DNA of 18,005 nucleotides from the NCBI GenBank assembly GCA_905181745.1, contig CAJIYV010000118.1, positions 1 through 18,005 of the forward strand, given 5' to 3'. Every line of letters starts with the position of its first letter. Positions within the stretch are counted from its first letter, which is position 1. This stretch comes from an uncultured Actinomycetes bacterium (GTDB lineage Bacteria; Actinomycetota; Actinomycetes; S36-B12). A program made the position numbers and the translations under genes. Below are positions 7,797-16,035 of this stretch, one piece after another. Below the pieces are notes generated by a model, which was given only the letters and a program-made list of their open reading frames with translations, did not search any database and had not been told where the DNA came from.

Positions 7797-8040
7797 GTGA
7801 TCCGCCTCCCACCAGAACGGATGCTTGGGCTGAAATCTCGGTGGGGAGAATCGAAGGATTTGGCGCAGCAGCATCACTTGAGATGAAAATCGACGAAGAA
7901 CCGGATGCAGAATCAAATTCGTCAGTCACTTTGCCCCTACTGCTGCGGGTCCATGAAGGGGCGGCGACGGCGAGAACGACTAAGACTGTCAAGGCGATAG
8001 GGATTCCCAAAAACACCATTATTAACTGAAAGCCACTCAC
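7783..8040 (-). CDS. Small single-pass membrane protein, unknown function
   Basis: An 85-residue protein with one strongly hydrophobic segment (residues 4-28, LIMVFLGIPIALTVLVVLAVAAP) followed by a basic patch (TRSSRGK) and a serine- and alanine-rich tail of about 50 residues. The basic residues after the helix suggest the tail stays in the cytoplasm. I do not recognise a family. The start at GTG 8040 is backed by a TAGACT -10 box exactly six bases upstream (leaderless). Its 3' end contains the ribosome site and GTG of the DUF5130 gene, with a 14-base overlap. The shared transcript suggests the two products work together, perhaps with this protein tethering or serving DUF5130 at the membrane; that is inference. 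Confidence 0.7.
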   Translation of the reverse strand: MSGFQLIMVFLGIPIALTVLVVLAVAAPSWTRSSRGKVTDEFDSASGSSSIFISSDAAAPNPSILPTEISAQASVLVGGGSRASW

Positions 8041-8046
8041 CTTCCC

Positions 8047-8052
8047 AGTCTA
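8047..8052 (-). promoter_or_regulatory. -10 box (TAGACT) of the small membrane protein-DUF5130 unit
   Basis: The minus strand reads TAGACT, six bases (GGGAAG), then GTG 8040. The hexamer and spacing are the same as for the methyltransferase operon. The GGGAAG spacer is too close to serve as a ribosome site for this GTG, so leaderless translation is more likely. Its -35 zone overlaps the -10 of the divergent prolyl oligopeptidase promoter. Confidence 0.55.
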
Positions 8053-8076
8053 ACGCGCGCGAGCGATGCGATCCCT

Positions 8077-8082
8077 TACGGT
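8077..8082 (+). promoter_or_regulatory. -10 box (TACGGT) of the prolyl oligopeptidase operon
   Basis: TACGGT fits TAnnnT and is followed by six bases (GGTGTC) and ATG 8089, predicting a leaderless mRNA for the four-gene unit. No -35 consensus is visible; that zone is a CG-alternating stretch around 8053-8062. Only 24 bases separate this box from the divergent -10 at 8047-8052. Confidence 0.45.
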
Positions 8083-8088
8083 GGTGTC

Positions 8089-10194
8089 ATGACTATCTCG
8101 CGCCTTGACTACCCCCAGCTACCCGATAGCGGGATCACCGATGATTACCACGGAGTCAACGTCCCCGATCCATACCGATACTTGGAAGATCCACAAGATG
8201 CTCGCACCCAAGAGTGGCTACGCGATCAGGCACTTCTCATGGATGCTGAGCGGGCAAGCTGGTCAGCACGGGGGCACTTCTCGGATCGAGTGGGCGAGTT
8301 ACTCGGTTCGGGAGCAATTTCACCGCCATACATCCGCGGTGATCGAACCTTTTTTACTAAGCGCGAGCCGGGCCAGCAATTTGCCGTCCTCTATGTCCGT
8401 AACACAAATGATTCACACACCGATTCGGCAACCGCCCGGGTTCTGATCGATCCCATGGTCCTGGACCCAGAAGGCCACACGACTTTAGATAGCTGGCAGC
8501 CATCTAAAGAAGGCGACCTGCTCGCCTACCAAATTTCCCAAGGCGGAAATGAAGAGTCAGACGTGTATGTCCTGAACGTAGAAACGGGCAAGATCGTTGA
8601 AGGTCCGATCGATCGATGCCGATATTCACCAATTGCTTGGCTCAAGGGTGGTTCAGCTTTTTATTATGTTCGTCGCATCGCACCGGATCTTCTTCCTGAA
8701 AGTGAAAGCCACTTCCATCGCCGCGTTTATTTGCACACCCTTGGCGCGGACCCACGCACGGACGTACTTGTTTTTGGTGCTGGCATGAACCTGACTAACT
8801 ACTACGGAGTTTCAGTCTCCCGTGACGGTCGCTGGCTCGAAGTTGCATCGAGTGAGGGAACCGAGCCGAGAAATGATTTATGGGTTGCCGATCTCACGGC
8901 AAGTGATCCTTCGAGTCCTTCCTTCGAACTCGTTCAAGGTGACGTAGATGCACAAACTTCACTCACTTTCGGTCGTGATGGTCGCGCCTACATTTTTACC
9001 GACAGGGATGCCCCCCGAGGGACGCTGCTAGTAACAACGCCGGGGTCGTGGGACCCGACCTCCTGGAAGACGCTTATCCCCGAGGCGCCAGATGCCGTTC
9101 TTGAATCGGTCACATTGCTTGACGGCGAAGGGCTAGATCAAGACCAGCTCCTAGTCGTGCACACAAATCACGGAGTGGCCCAGATGGCCGTGCACGCCGC
9201 AGCAGGTGGGGAATTTTTGTACCCCATCGAGTTACCCGGGGCCGGAACAATTGGTGGTCCTATCGAGCACATTGATGGTGGGCCCATTACTTGGATTGTG
9301 TACACCGATCACACCACTATTCCTACGATCTACGAGTTTGATGCGCGGTCGAGGAAACTTACCCTTTATGCGACTCCCCCAGGCAGCGTCCAGGCGCCAT
9401 CGGTGCACTCGGAACTCATCACCTATCCATCACTTGACGGCACTACCGTTCGCATGTTTGTTATCTCACCAACAGGAAATTCAGATCAACCACGACCAAC
9501 GATTCTTTATGGATACGGTGGATTTGGCATTCCGATGCAGCCCGGCTATAGCGCCGCCATCCTGGCCTGGGTTGAATCCGGCGGTGTGTGGGCGGTCGCG
9601 AACCTACGTGGTGGCGGTGAAGAAGGTGAGGAGTGGCATCGCGCTGGAATGTTGGCCAATAAGCAAAATGTCTTCGATGACTTCCACGCCGCAGCCGAGT
9701 ACCTCATTACCAACGGCTGGACCACGAGTGAGCAGCTGGGGATCTACGGCGGATCAAATGGTGGGCTTCTTGTGGGAGCCGCCATGACCCAACGGCCGGA
9801 CCTTTTCAATGCAGTGGTGTGCGTGGCCCCTCTACTCGACATGATCCGCTACGTCGAAAGTGAGTTGGGGCCGACTTGGACAGTTGAATATGGCGACCCG
9901 GCAGACCCACAGCAATTTGACTGGCTTCACGCCTACTCCCCCTATCACCGCGTAACGCCGGGAACCGATTACCCGGCCACCATGTTCGCGATTTTCGATA
10001 ACGACACACGGACCGATCCCATGCATGGACGCAAAATGGCAGCGGCTGTTCAAGCCGGCACCAGTGGAGCCCGTCCAATTTTGGTGCGAACTGAGGAAAA
10101 TGTGGGTCATGGTGCCCGGTCATTGAGCAAGTCGATCGAGGAAAGTGCCGATACGTTAGCGTTCATGTCGCACTGGACCGGACTAGACAACTAA
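8089..10194 (+). CDS. Prolyl oligopeptidase family serine peptidase (S9A)
   Basis: A 701-residue cytoplasmic serine peptidase that cleaves short peptides after proline in its family. The N-terminus DDYHGVNVPDPYRYLEDP is typical. Residues about 75-410 form the beta-propeller and the rest the alpha/beta-hydrolase domain. The catalytic triad is visible: S556 in GGSNGG, D639 in FDNDTRTDP and H674 in VGHGA. NLRGGGEEGEEWH is the conserved stretch before the nucleophile. There is no signal peptide. It starts the plus-strand unit; mscS follows after ten bases. Oligopeptidase B (also S9) is less likely because the region before the nucleophile matches prolyl endopeptidases. Confidence 0.93.
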   Translation: MTISRLDYPQLPDSGITDDYHGVNVPDPYRYLEDPQDARTQEWLRDQALLMDAERASWSARGHFSDRVGELLGSGAISPPYIRGDRTFFTKREPGQQFAVLYVRNTNDSHTDSATARVLIDPMVLDPEGHTTLDSWQPSKEGDLLAYQISQGGNEESDVYVLNVETGKIVEGPIDRCRYSPIAWLKGGSAFYYVRRIAPDLLPESESHFHRRVYLHTLGADPRTDVLVFGAGMNLTNYYGVSVSRDGRWLEVASSEGTEPRNDLWVADLTASDPSSPSFELVQGDVDAQTSLTFGRDGRAYIFTDRDAPRGTLLVTTPGSWDPTSWKTLIPEAPDAVLESVTLLDGEGLDQDQLLVVHTNHGVAQMAVHAAAGGEFLYPIELPGAGTIGGPIEHIDGGPITWIVYTDHTTIPTIYEFDARSRKLTLYATPPGSVQAPSVHSELITYPSLDGTTVRMFVISPTGNSDQPRPTILYGYGGFGIPMQPGYSAAILAWVESGGVWAVANLRGGGEEGEEWHRAGMLANKQNVFDDFHAAAEYLITNGWTTSEQLGIYGGSNGGLLVGAAMTQRPDLFNAVVCVAPLLDMIRYVESELGPTWTVEYGDPADPQQFDWLHAYSPYHRVTPGTDYPATMFAIFDNDTRTDPMHGRKMAAAVQAGTSGARPILVRTEENVGHGARSLSKSIEESADTLAFMSHWTGLDN

Positions 10195-10204
10195 GGGGAA
10201 TTAC

Positions 10205-11125
10205 ATGGATTGGAATTCATTCGTGGATGCCGTCGACTCATTTCGTAGCGGACCATGGGTTGTCCCGCTTCGCATCGTGATGATCATCATTGTTGCCCTT
10301 GTCGCTACAAAAGTGTCCACAATGGCGATTCGCCGGGTAGTGGCTCAGGCCACAAGCAAGGCTGGCACGCTCAATGTTGCCGAACTACGAAACTCGACCG
10401 ACTCAGAAGACGTCTCAGACCAGCTTTTGGAAAACCGGGTTTCTCAACGAGCGAACGCCCTTGGCACATTAGGTCACAGCATCGCTGTTATCGGTATCTG
10501 GGCGATCTCCATCATGATGATTATGGCTGAACTGGGAATCAACATAGGACCGCTTTTGGCCAGCGCAGGCATACTTGGCGTGGTCATTGGTTTTGGTGCC
10601 CAAACTTTGGTTGCAGATTACTTGGCCGGAATCTCAATGACACTCGAGGATCAATTGGGTGTGGGAGACGTTGTTGACTGCGGGATTGTTCTGGGAACCG
10701 TTGACGAAGTTGCATTGCGCTACACCCGAATTCGAGACTTTTATGGCGTTCTCTGGTACGTGCGCAATGGAACTATCTCCTTCGTCGCTAACCAAAGTCA
10801 AGGCTGGACCTACGCAATCGTTGACATTGCCTTGAAATACAACGCCGATTTAGCCAATGTGCGGCAGGTGATTAACGAAGAAGGCCAACACATTGCACTC
10901 GATTCCAGTTACGACACTGTTTTTATGGACCCACCCGAGTATGCGGGCCTCCAGGACGTGCGCGGTGACGCTGTTGTAGTCCGCGTAATGGCCAAGGTGG
11001 TGCCAGATCAACAATTCGTCGGTGCTCGCCTATTGCGCGAACGGATCAAAAGCGCTCTCGACAATGCGGGGCTGCACATCCCACTCACCCAAATGCAGAT
11101 AGTCGATGAACGAAGGGCGCAGTGA
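10205..11125 (+). CDS. MscS family small-conductance mechanosensitive channel
   Basis: A 306-residue inner membrane channel that opens under membrane tension to release solutes on osmotic downshock. Hydrophobic helices lie at about 18-40 and 92-115, then the pore helix and MscS beta domain: SAGILGVVIGFGAQTLVADYL followed by MTLEDQLGVGDVVD, the family signature. A 45-residue polar linker (about 45-90) separates the first helix from the rest. AGGGGAAT before ATG 10205 is the ribosome site. The stop overlaps the next start as GTGA, so the haemoglobin gene is translationally coupled. Association of this gene with glbO and aglA suggests an actinobacterial operon rather than a shared pathway. Confidence 0.92.
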   Translation: MDWNSFVDAVDSFRSGPWVVPLRIVMIIIVALVATKVSTMAIRRVVAQATSKAGTLNVAELRNSTDSEDVSDQLLENRVSQRANALGTLGHSIAVIGIWAISIMMIMAELGINIGPLLASAGILGVVIGFGAQTLVADYLAGISMTLEDQLGVGDVVDCGIVLGTVDEVALRYTRIRDFYGVLWYVRNGTISFVANQSQGWTYAIVDIALKYNADLANVRQVINEEGQHIALDSSYDTVFMDPPEYAGLQDVRGDAVVVRVMAKVVPDQQFVGARLLRERIKSALDNAGLHIPLTQMQIVDERRAQ

Positions 11126-11550
11126 CGAATTCAGAATTGACCCCCTATGAGCGTTTCGGCGGACATGAATTTTTCACTGACCTAGTCCATAATTTTTATC
11201 AGCGTGTCCCTAAAGACCCAGTCCTTAGTGCCATGTATCCGAGTGATGACTTCGAAGGTGCGGAGTGGCGTTTACGCTCATTTCTTGAACAGTATTGGGG
11301 CGGCCCAGGAACTTACAGTGAACAGCGCGGTCATCCTCGGCTTCGACTGCGCCACGTGGGATTCCACATTGACGGTGATGCCCGCGACCGCTGGTTGGCT
11401 CTGATGGCAGCTGCGATTGCTGACCAAGGGATGGATGCCCAGCTTGAATCAGAGCTATGGCAATATCTGGAGGCTGCCGCATTTGGTATGCAAAATGTCC
11501 CAGACGAAACACCAGAAAACGATGTATCAATGCCTATCACGGAGGCTTAG
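11122..11550 (+). CDS. glbO: Group II truncated haemoglobin (trHbO)
   Basis: A 142-residue haem protein binding O2 and related ligands; proposed roles in the family are O2 chemistry, peroxidase activity and nitrosative stress. Key residues are all present: Y26 (B10), Y39 at CD1 (MYPSDD), proximal histidine H78 (F8, LRHVGF) and W91 (G8). The block FLEQYWGGPGTYSEQRGHPRL is nearly the group II consensus. The C-terminus is about 15 residues longer than M. tuberculosis GlbO. The GTG start overlaps the mscS stop (GTGA). The stop is two bases before the alpha-glucosidase start, and the ribosome site of that gene lies inside the last codons of this one. Confidence 0.95.
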   Translation: MTNSELTPYERFGGHEFFTDLVHNFYQRVPKDPVLSAMYPSDDFEGAEWRLRSFLEQYWGGPGTYSEQRGHPRLRLRHVGFHIDGDARDRWLALMAAAIADQGMDAQLESELWQYLEAAAFGMQNVPDETPENDVSMPITEA

Positions 11551-11552
11551 TC

Positions 11553-13244
11553 GTGCCAAGCGGAAAGAATGAATGGTGGCGTGACGCTGTCATTTACCAG
11601 GTATATCCACGTTCATTTTCTGACAGTAACGCGGACGGAATCGGCGACATACCGGGGATCCTCAGCCGGGTGGACTACCTTGCCAATCTAGGGGTTGACG
11701 CTATTTGGATTTCTCCTTTTTACGATTCACCGCTACTTGATGGTGGCTACGATGTCTCCGATTTCCGGCTCGTTGATCCCCGGTTAGGCGTCGTCGCAGA
11801 TGTCGAAGACCTGATTCGCGCTGCACATGCCAAGGGTGTGAAACTCTTCATGGACATAGTCCCCAACCACACCAGCAGCGCCCATGCCTGGTTTCACGAG
11901 GTGCTGAACTCCGAGCCCGGATCACCCGCATGGGACCGCTATGTAATTAAAGAAGGAAAAGGCGCAGGTCATGAATTCCCGCCAACCAACTGGCAGAGCG
12001 TTTTTCACGGTGATGCGTGGTCCCCGCTCGTTTTAGCCAATGGCGTGAAAACGAAGTACTGGTATCTTCATATTTTTGATTCGTCTCAACCTGATCTAAA
12101 TTGGGAAAACTCCGAAGTCCGTGCTGAGTTCGAAGATATTTTGAAATTCTGGTTTGATTTAGGGATTGATGGTTTCCGGATTGATGTCGCCCACGGCCTG
12201 ATCAAAGACCAAACTTTCCCCGACATTGATTACGGCGCGGCCCGCGAAAAGGGACTACTAGGCGCCCCAATCTTGAGTCCATTTTGGGATCAAGATGGCG
12301 TACACGAGGTGTATCGAAGTTGGCGCAAGATTGCAGATAGTTACCAGCCACCAAAGGTTTTTTGCGGTGAAACCTCTGCTCCATCACCTGAGCGTCTTGC
12401 TCTTTACCAACGTCCCGACGAACTACACACGTCGTTCAACTTCCATTATTTGCGAGCGGGATTTGACGCGATCAGGCTCAAAGATTCAGTGGATTCCACC
12501 CTGCTCAACCACAGAAAAGTTGGTGCACCAGCCACGTGGGTTTTGTCCAATCACGACATTGTGCGCCATGCCACCCGCTTGGCACCTGGTCAGAGCGACC
12601 AGCCCACAGTTATGCCAACCCCGGACAACGCTGATCGCGGTGTGGCACGCGCTCGGGCTGCGACTCTTTTCACACTCGGACTCCCCGGTTCCACCTACCT
12701 GTACCAAGGCGAAGAACTTGGATTGCCCGAAGTCCTTGATCTCCCCGGAGAGGCCCGCCAGGACCCCGTGTGGTTCCGCACAGGAGGAAAAGAGATTGGC
12801 CGCGATGGATGTCGGGTGCCCCTCCCCTGGTCAGGTGACCTTCCTTCTTACGGATTCGGTTCCGGGGAAAATTCGTGGCTCCCCCAACCGCATTCTTGGG
12901 AACACTTGAGCGTTCAGGCACAGGAGTCCGGTGACACAACATTGAATTTCTACCGCGCCGCACTCGCAAAAAGACGCGAAGAGCTGGCAACCGGTGACGG
13001 CGAACTCCAATGGCGCATGGGTGAATTCACAACTCCCAATGATTCAATCTTGGCGTATCGCCGGCCCCACCCAGTGAGCCCATTGACCTGCCTTATGAAT
13101 ACAACCGGTGAAATGTGGAGCGCCCCACATTCATTTGGAACCCAAGTTGTGGTGGCATCAGGTCCCGAAGTTGCAATTGTCGACTCAGGCGACGGGGAGC
13201 ACTTGGTACTCGGTCCTGAAACTAGCGTGTGGGTGCGCGGCTAA
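11553..13244 (+). CDS. aglA: Alpha-glucosidase, GH13 family
   Basis: A 563-residue cytoplasmic glycoside hydrolase releasing glucose from alpha-glucosides (maltose- or isomaltose-type). GH13 conserved regions are visible: DIVPNHTS, GFRIDVAHG with nucleophile D211, CGETS with acid/base E273, and LSNHDIVRH with D335. The opening WWRDAVIYQVYPRSFSDSN and the TKYWYLHIF-QPDLNW section fit the oligo-1,6-glucosidase/alpha-glucosidase group; the exact linkage preference is uncertain. The frame is open from 11457, but GGAGG at 11541-11545 seven bases before GTG 11553 fixes the start. It ends the plus-strand operon; its TAA overlaps the stop of the convergent hypothetical gene by four bases. Rv2471 aglA holds the same position next to glbO. 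Confidence 0.93.
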   Translation: MPSGKNEWWRDAVIYQVYPRSFSDSNADGIGDIPGILSRVDYLANLGVDAIWISPFYDSPLLDGGYDVSDFRLVDPRLGVVADVEDLIRAAHAKGVKLFMDIVPNHTSSAHAWFHEVLNSEPGSPAWDRYVIKEGKGAGHEFPPTNWQSVFHGDAWSPLVLANGVKTKYWYLHIFDSSQPDLNWENSEVRAEFEDILKFWFDLGIDGFRIDVAHGLIKDQTFPDIDYGAAREKGLLGAPILSPFWDQDGVHEVYRSWRKIADSYQPPKVFCGETSAPSPERLALYQRPDELHTSFNFHYLRAGFDAIRLKDSVDSTLLNHRKVGAPATWVLSNHDIVRHATRLAPGQSDQPTVMPTPDNADRGVARARAATLFTLGLPGSTYLYQGEELGLPEVLDLPGEARQDPVWFRTGGKEIGRDGCRVPLPWSGDLPSYGFGSGENSWLPQPHSWEHLSVQAQESGDTTLNFYRAALAKRREELATGDGELQWRMGEFTTPNDSILAYRRPHPVSPLTCLMNTTGEMWSAPHSFGTQVVVASGPEVAIVDSGDGEHLVLGPETSVWVRG

Positions 13245-13888
13245 TTCACTAAATGCATCCGGCTACGGGGCGAAGGCACGGTTGAGTCCGCAAAAACTTG
13301 ACCCCGTGGGGTGCTCAGTCTCTTCCACGGACCGCACGTTGCAGCCGAAATTTTTACGGGTTCATCCCAGATAAGCATTAGCCGTTGAGCTGCATAAAGA
13401 ATCTTTACCGGCAACCCTCCCCAAGCCGGGCGATTCCAGATTTCCTCCGCTAGATCGGCTTTGCCTCGTTCCCCGAGACCGACACTACGACGATCAAATT
13501 CGTCAATGGCCTCATTTACCACCGGAATAATGTCACTCGCCATCGCATGCATCGGGATTTGCCAACCCTGCGACGGCGGTAATTCTGATAAAGATGCGGT
13601 TTCAGCACCAACCAGCTGGTCAAGAGAGTCAAGTTCAATTACCCCCTGTGAGTTGGAAAGCAATGCAACAACATCACGTCCAGAGACGATCACATCACAT
13701 GGCTGCCCAGGGCTCATCTTGGCAGGCATCGCGATGAATGCGCGCAAATTGAGAGGTATTGCCGAATAGAAAGCTACCGCATTCGGTGAAGTGACCACCC
13801 GAACCGCAATATTAGGATTCCATTCGACTTGTTTTTCTAGAATAGAAATAATCGAGCGTAGTTCCGTTGGTCCGAGCGTTACTTGCAC
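13241..13888 (-). CDS. Conserved hypothetical protein (Rv2474c-like by position)
   Basis: A 215-residue protein with no motif I recognise, no signal peptide and no membrane helix. It looks alpha/beta, with an N-terminal helix (PTELRSIISILEKQ), several short strands, a helix of acidic character near 120-135 (VVNEAIDEFDRR) and a basic tail. The start is GTG 13888 with GGAG six bases upstream. It lies three bases after the thioesterase stop, so it is in the same operon, and overlaps the convergent aglA by four bases. An uncharacterised gene of similar length lies in the same place in M. tuberculosis (Rv2474c, recalled), so it is probably an old vertical actinobacterial gene. Confidence 0.8.
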   Translation of the reverse strand: MQVTLGPTELRSIISILEKQVEWNPNIAVRVVTSPNAVAFYSAIPLNLRAFIAMPAKMSPGQPCDVIVSGRDVVALLSNSQGVIELDSLDQLVGAETASLSELPPSQGWQIPMHAMASDIIPVVNEAIDEFDRRSVGLGERGKADLAEEIWNRPAWGGLPVKILYAAQRLMLIWDEPVKISAATCGPWKRLSTPRGQVFADSTVPSPRSRMHLVN

Positions 13889-13891
13889 GAA

Positions 13892-14290
13892 TTACTCCAC
13901 TTCAAGAATGCTCTGCAAAGCACTTCGTAATTTGTCGGGAATGGAAACTGCCTTGTCATTATCAAAGCACACCATCACGCTTTCCGCTTCTGCGGCAAGC
14001 TCACCAAGTTCATTGAAGATTCGATACTTCATTCGATAGGAAGTTTTACCCACTGAACTAATCGTGACCTTAATGGTCAATGGGTCGGTCGAATAAAGAA
14101 TCGGTCGACGAAATTCAATTGACTGATGGGCCATCACTTGGCTAAATTTTAGAGTATCGGCGTAGTCAATTTGCATTAAGGCACGCAGCCGAGCTTCCTG
14201 CAAGTAATCGAGATAGACGACATTGTTTACATGTCCCAGTGGGTCAAGGTCGCTAAAGCGCCGGTAAACTTGTGTAACGAAAACGCTCAT
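13892..14290 (-). CDS. Acyl-CoA thioesterase, 4HBT (hot-dog) family
   Basis: A 132-residue hot-dog fold thioesterase that hydrolyses acyl-CoA or related thioesters. The signature is FSDLDPLGHVNNVVYLDYLQEAR (split here as FSDLDPLGHVNN, then VVYLDYLQEAR), with the catalytic aspartate in DLDPLGH (D16) as in 4-hydroxybenzoyl-CoA thioesterases of the YbgC/FadM kind. The physiological acyl group is unknown. It starts eight bases after the ettA stop, with no clear ribosome site, and ends three bases before the hypothetical gene. Rv2475c is recalled as the same type next to ettA. Confidence 0.9.
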   Translation of the reverse strand: MSVFVTQVYRRFSDLDPLGHVNNVVYLDYLQEARLRALMQIDYADTLKFSQVMAHQSIEFRRPILYSTDPLTIKVTISSVGKTSYRMKYRIFNELGELAAEAESVMVCFDNDKAVSIPDKLRSALQSILEVE

Positions 14291-14298
14291 TGGTGTTA

Positions 14299-15996
14299 CT
14301 AGTCGCGCGTAAGTTTGCGGTAGGTAGCGCGGGTCGGTCGGGTAGCCTCTTCACCTAAGCGTTCTACCTTGTTTTTCTCGTACCCTTCGAAGTTCCCTTC
14401 GTACCAGAACCACTGCGAGTCACCCTCGTAGGCCAAGATGTGGGTCGCAATTCGGTCGAGGAACCAGCGGTCATGGGAAGTTATCACTGCGCAGCCTGGG
14501 AATTCAAGTAGAGCTTTCTCCAGCGATCCCAATGTTTCCACATCAAGGTCGTTTGTCGGCTCGTCAAGGAGAATCAAGTTTCCCCCCATTTTGAGGGTGA
14601 GCGCCAAGTTGAGGCGGTTTCGCTCACCACCGGAAAGCACTTTTGCTTGTTTCTGTTGATCTGGCCCCTTGAATCCGAATACTGACACGTACGCGCGTGA
14701 AGGCATTTCCACATTACCCACCTTGATCCAATCTAGGCCGTCGGAAACCACTTCCCACACATTTTTAGTTGGATCAAGACCCGAACGGCTCTGGTCAACA
14801 TAAGACAACTTCACAGTTTCACCCACTTTGAGGTCACCTGAAGTGGGTAAAGCATCTTTGTTGGCAGTATCACCTTCGGCTGCAGCAACAATCATGTTGA
14901 AAAGGGTTGTTTTACCCACACCGTTGGGGCCGATCACACCAACGATGCCATTGCGCGGCAGCGTGAACGAAAGATTGTCAATCAGCATGCGGTCATCAAA
15001 GCCCTTGGTCAAGGCCTTCGATTCAACAACAACTGCTCCAAGCCGTGGGCCGGGCGGAATCTGAATTTCTTCCATGTCGAACTTGCGGGTCTTCTCAGCC
15101 TCAACTGCCATTTCTTCATAGCGATCCAAGCGTGCGCGAGATTTGGTCTGGCGTGCCTTTGCATTGGAGCGAACCCACTCGAGTTCATCGGTGAGCCGTT
15201 TCTGCAGTTTGACATCTTTTTGACCTTCAACCTTGAGCCGAGCGGCCTTTGTTTCCAGGTAAGTGGAGTAATTGCCTTCATATGGATAGGCACGTCCGCG
15301 GTCCAGTTCCAAAATCCACTGGGCAACATTGTCCAGGAAGTACCTATCGTGGGTGATGGCGATAACGGTCCCCGGATATTTTTCAAGGTGTTGTTCAAGC
15401 CACTGAACGCTCTCAGCATCAAGGTGGTTGGTGGGCTCATCCAGCAAAAGCAGATCGGGTTGCTGCAAAAGCAACTTACATAGGGCGACCCGTCTCTTTT
15501 CACCACCGGATAACAATGGGATCTCCGAATCCGAAGGAGGACAACGCAGCGCATCCATCGCCTGCTCGAGCTGATTGTCGAGATCCCATGCGTTACGGCG
15601 GTCGATTTCTTCTTGCAACTTGCCCATCTCAGAGAGGAGCGAGTCGTAATCGGCATCAGGCTCGGCAAGTTCTACCGAAATCTGATTGAAGCGGTCAACC
15701 ATGTCTTTAGTTTCGGCGACGCCCTCTTGAACGTTCTCCAGGACTGATTTGCTTTCATTGAGATTCGGTTCCTGCATGAGGATTCCGACGGTAAATCCGT
15801 CATGGAGTTTCGCTTCTCCATTAGATACGTCATCGATTCCCGCCATGATCTTCAAAAGGCTCGATTTACCAGCGCCATTGGGGCCAACCACACCAATTTT
15901 TGCACCGGGAAGGAAGGACAAGGTCACGTTATCCAGGACGACCTTGTCGCCATGGGCTTTACGAGCTTTCTGCAATGTATAAATGAATTCAGCCAT
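14299..15996 (-). CDS. ettA: Energy-dependent translational throttle protein EttA (ABC-F)
   Basis: A 565-residue soluble ABC-F protein with two nucleotide-binding domains and no membrane part; EttA binds the ribosomal E site and gates entry into elongation according to ADP/ATP. First domain: Walker A GPNGAGKSS (38-46), LSGGEKRR, LLLLDEPTNHLD. Second domain: GPNGVGKTT, LSGGERNRLNLALTL, LILLDEPTNDLD. The inter-domain linker is charged and helical. The tail ATRPTRATYRKL and the length close to E. coli EttA (555) separate it from the shorter or longer antibiotic-resistance ABC-Fs. The start is ATG 15996; TAGGCT on the minus strand at 16010-16005, eight bases upstream, could be its own -10. It lies 39 bases after the ssb paralogue. 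Confidence 0.95.
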   Translation of the reverse strand: MAEFIYTLQKARKAHGDKVVLDNVTLSFLPGAKIGVVGPNGAGKSSLLKIMAGIDDVSNGEAKLHDGFTVGILMQEPNLNESKSVLENVQEGVAETKDMVDRFNQISVELAEPDADYDSLLSEMGKLQEEIDRRNAWDLDNQLEQAMDALRCPPSDSEIPLLSGGEKRRVALCKLLLQQPDLLLLDEPTNHLDAESVQWLEQHLEKYPGTVIAITHDRYFLDNVAQWILELDRGRAYPYEGNYSTYLETKAARLKVEGQKDVKLQKRLTDELEWVRSNAKARQTKSRARLDRYEEMAVEAEKTRKFDMEEIQIPPGPRLGAVVVESKALTKGFDDRMLIDNLSFTLPRNGIVGVIGPNGVGKTTLFNMIVAAAEGDTANKDALPTSGDLKVGETVKLSYVDQSRSGLDPTKNVWEVVSDGLDWIKVGNVEMPSRAYVSVFGFKGPDQQKQAKVLSGGERNRLNLALTLKMGGNLILLDEPTNDLDVETLGSLEKALLEFPGCAVITSHDRWFLDRIATHILAYEGDSQWFWYEGNFEGYEKNKVERLGEEATRPTRATYRKLTRD

Positions 15997-16035
15997 GGCA
16001 TCGGAGCCTAGTGCGACCCCGATGCCCGGGCTGCA

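Noticed and set aside
7797..7916. N-terminal extension of DUF5130 to a 165-residue protein
   Set aside because: It lies over the end of the membrane protein gene in another frame, has an odd Arg/Trp/Pro-rich composition, and a good ribosome site marks the internal GTG 7796.
11457..11552. Longer alpha-glucosidase starting at 11457
   Set aside because: It overlaps the end of glbO, the added residues are cysteine- and arginine-rich shadow sequence, and GGAGG before GTG 11553 fixes the start.
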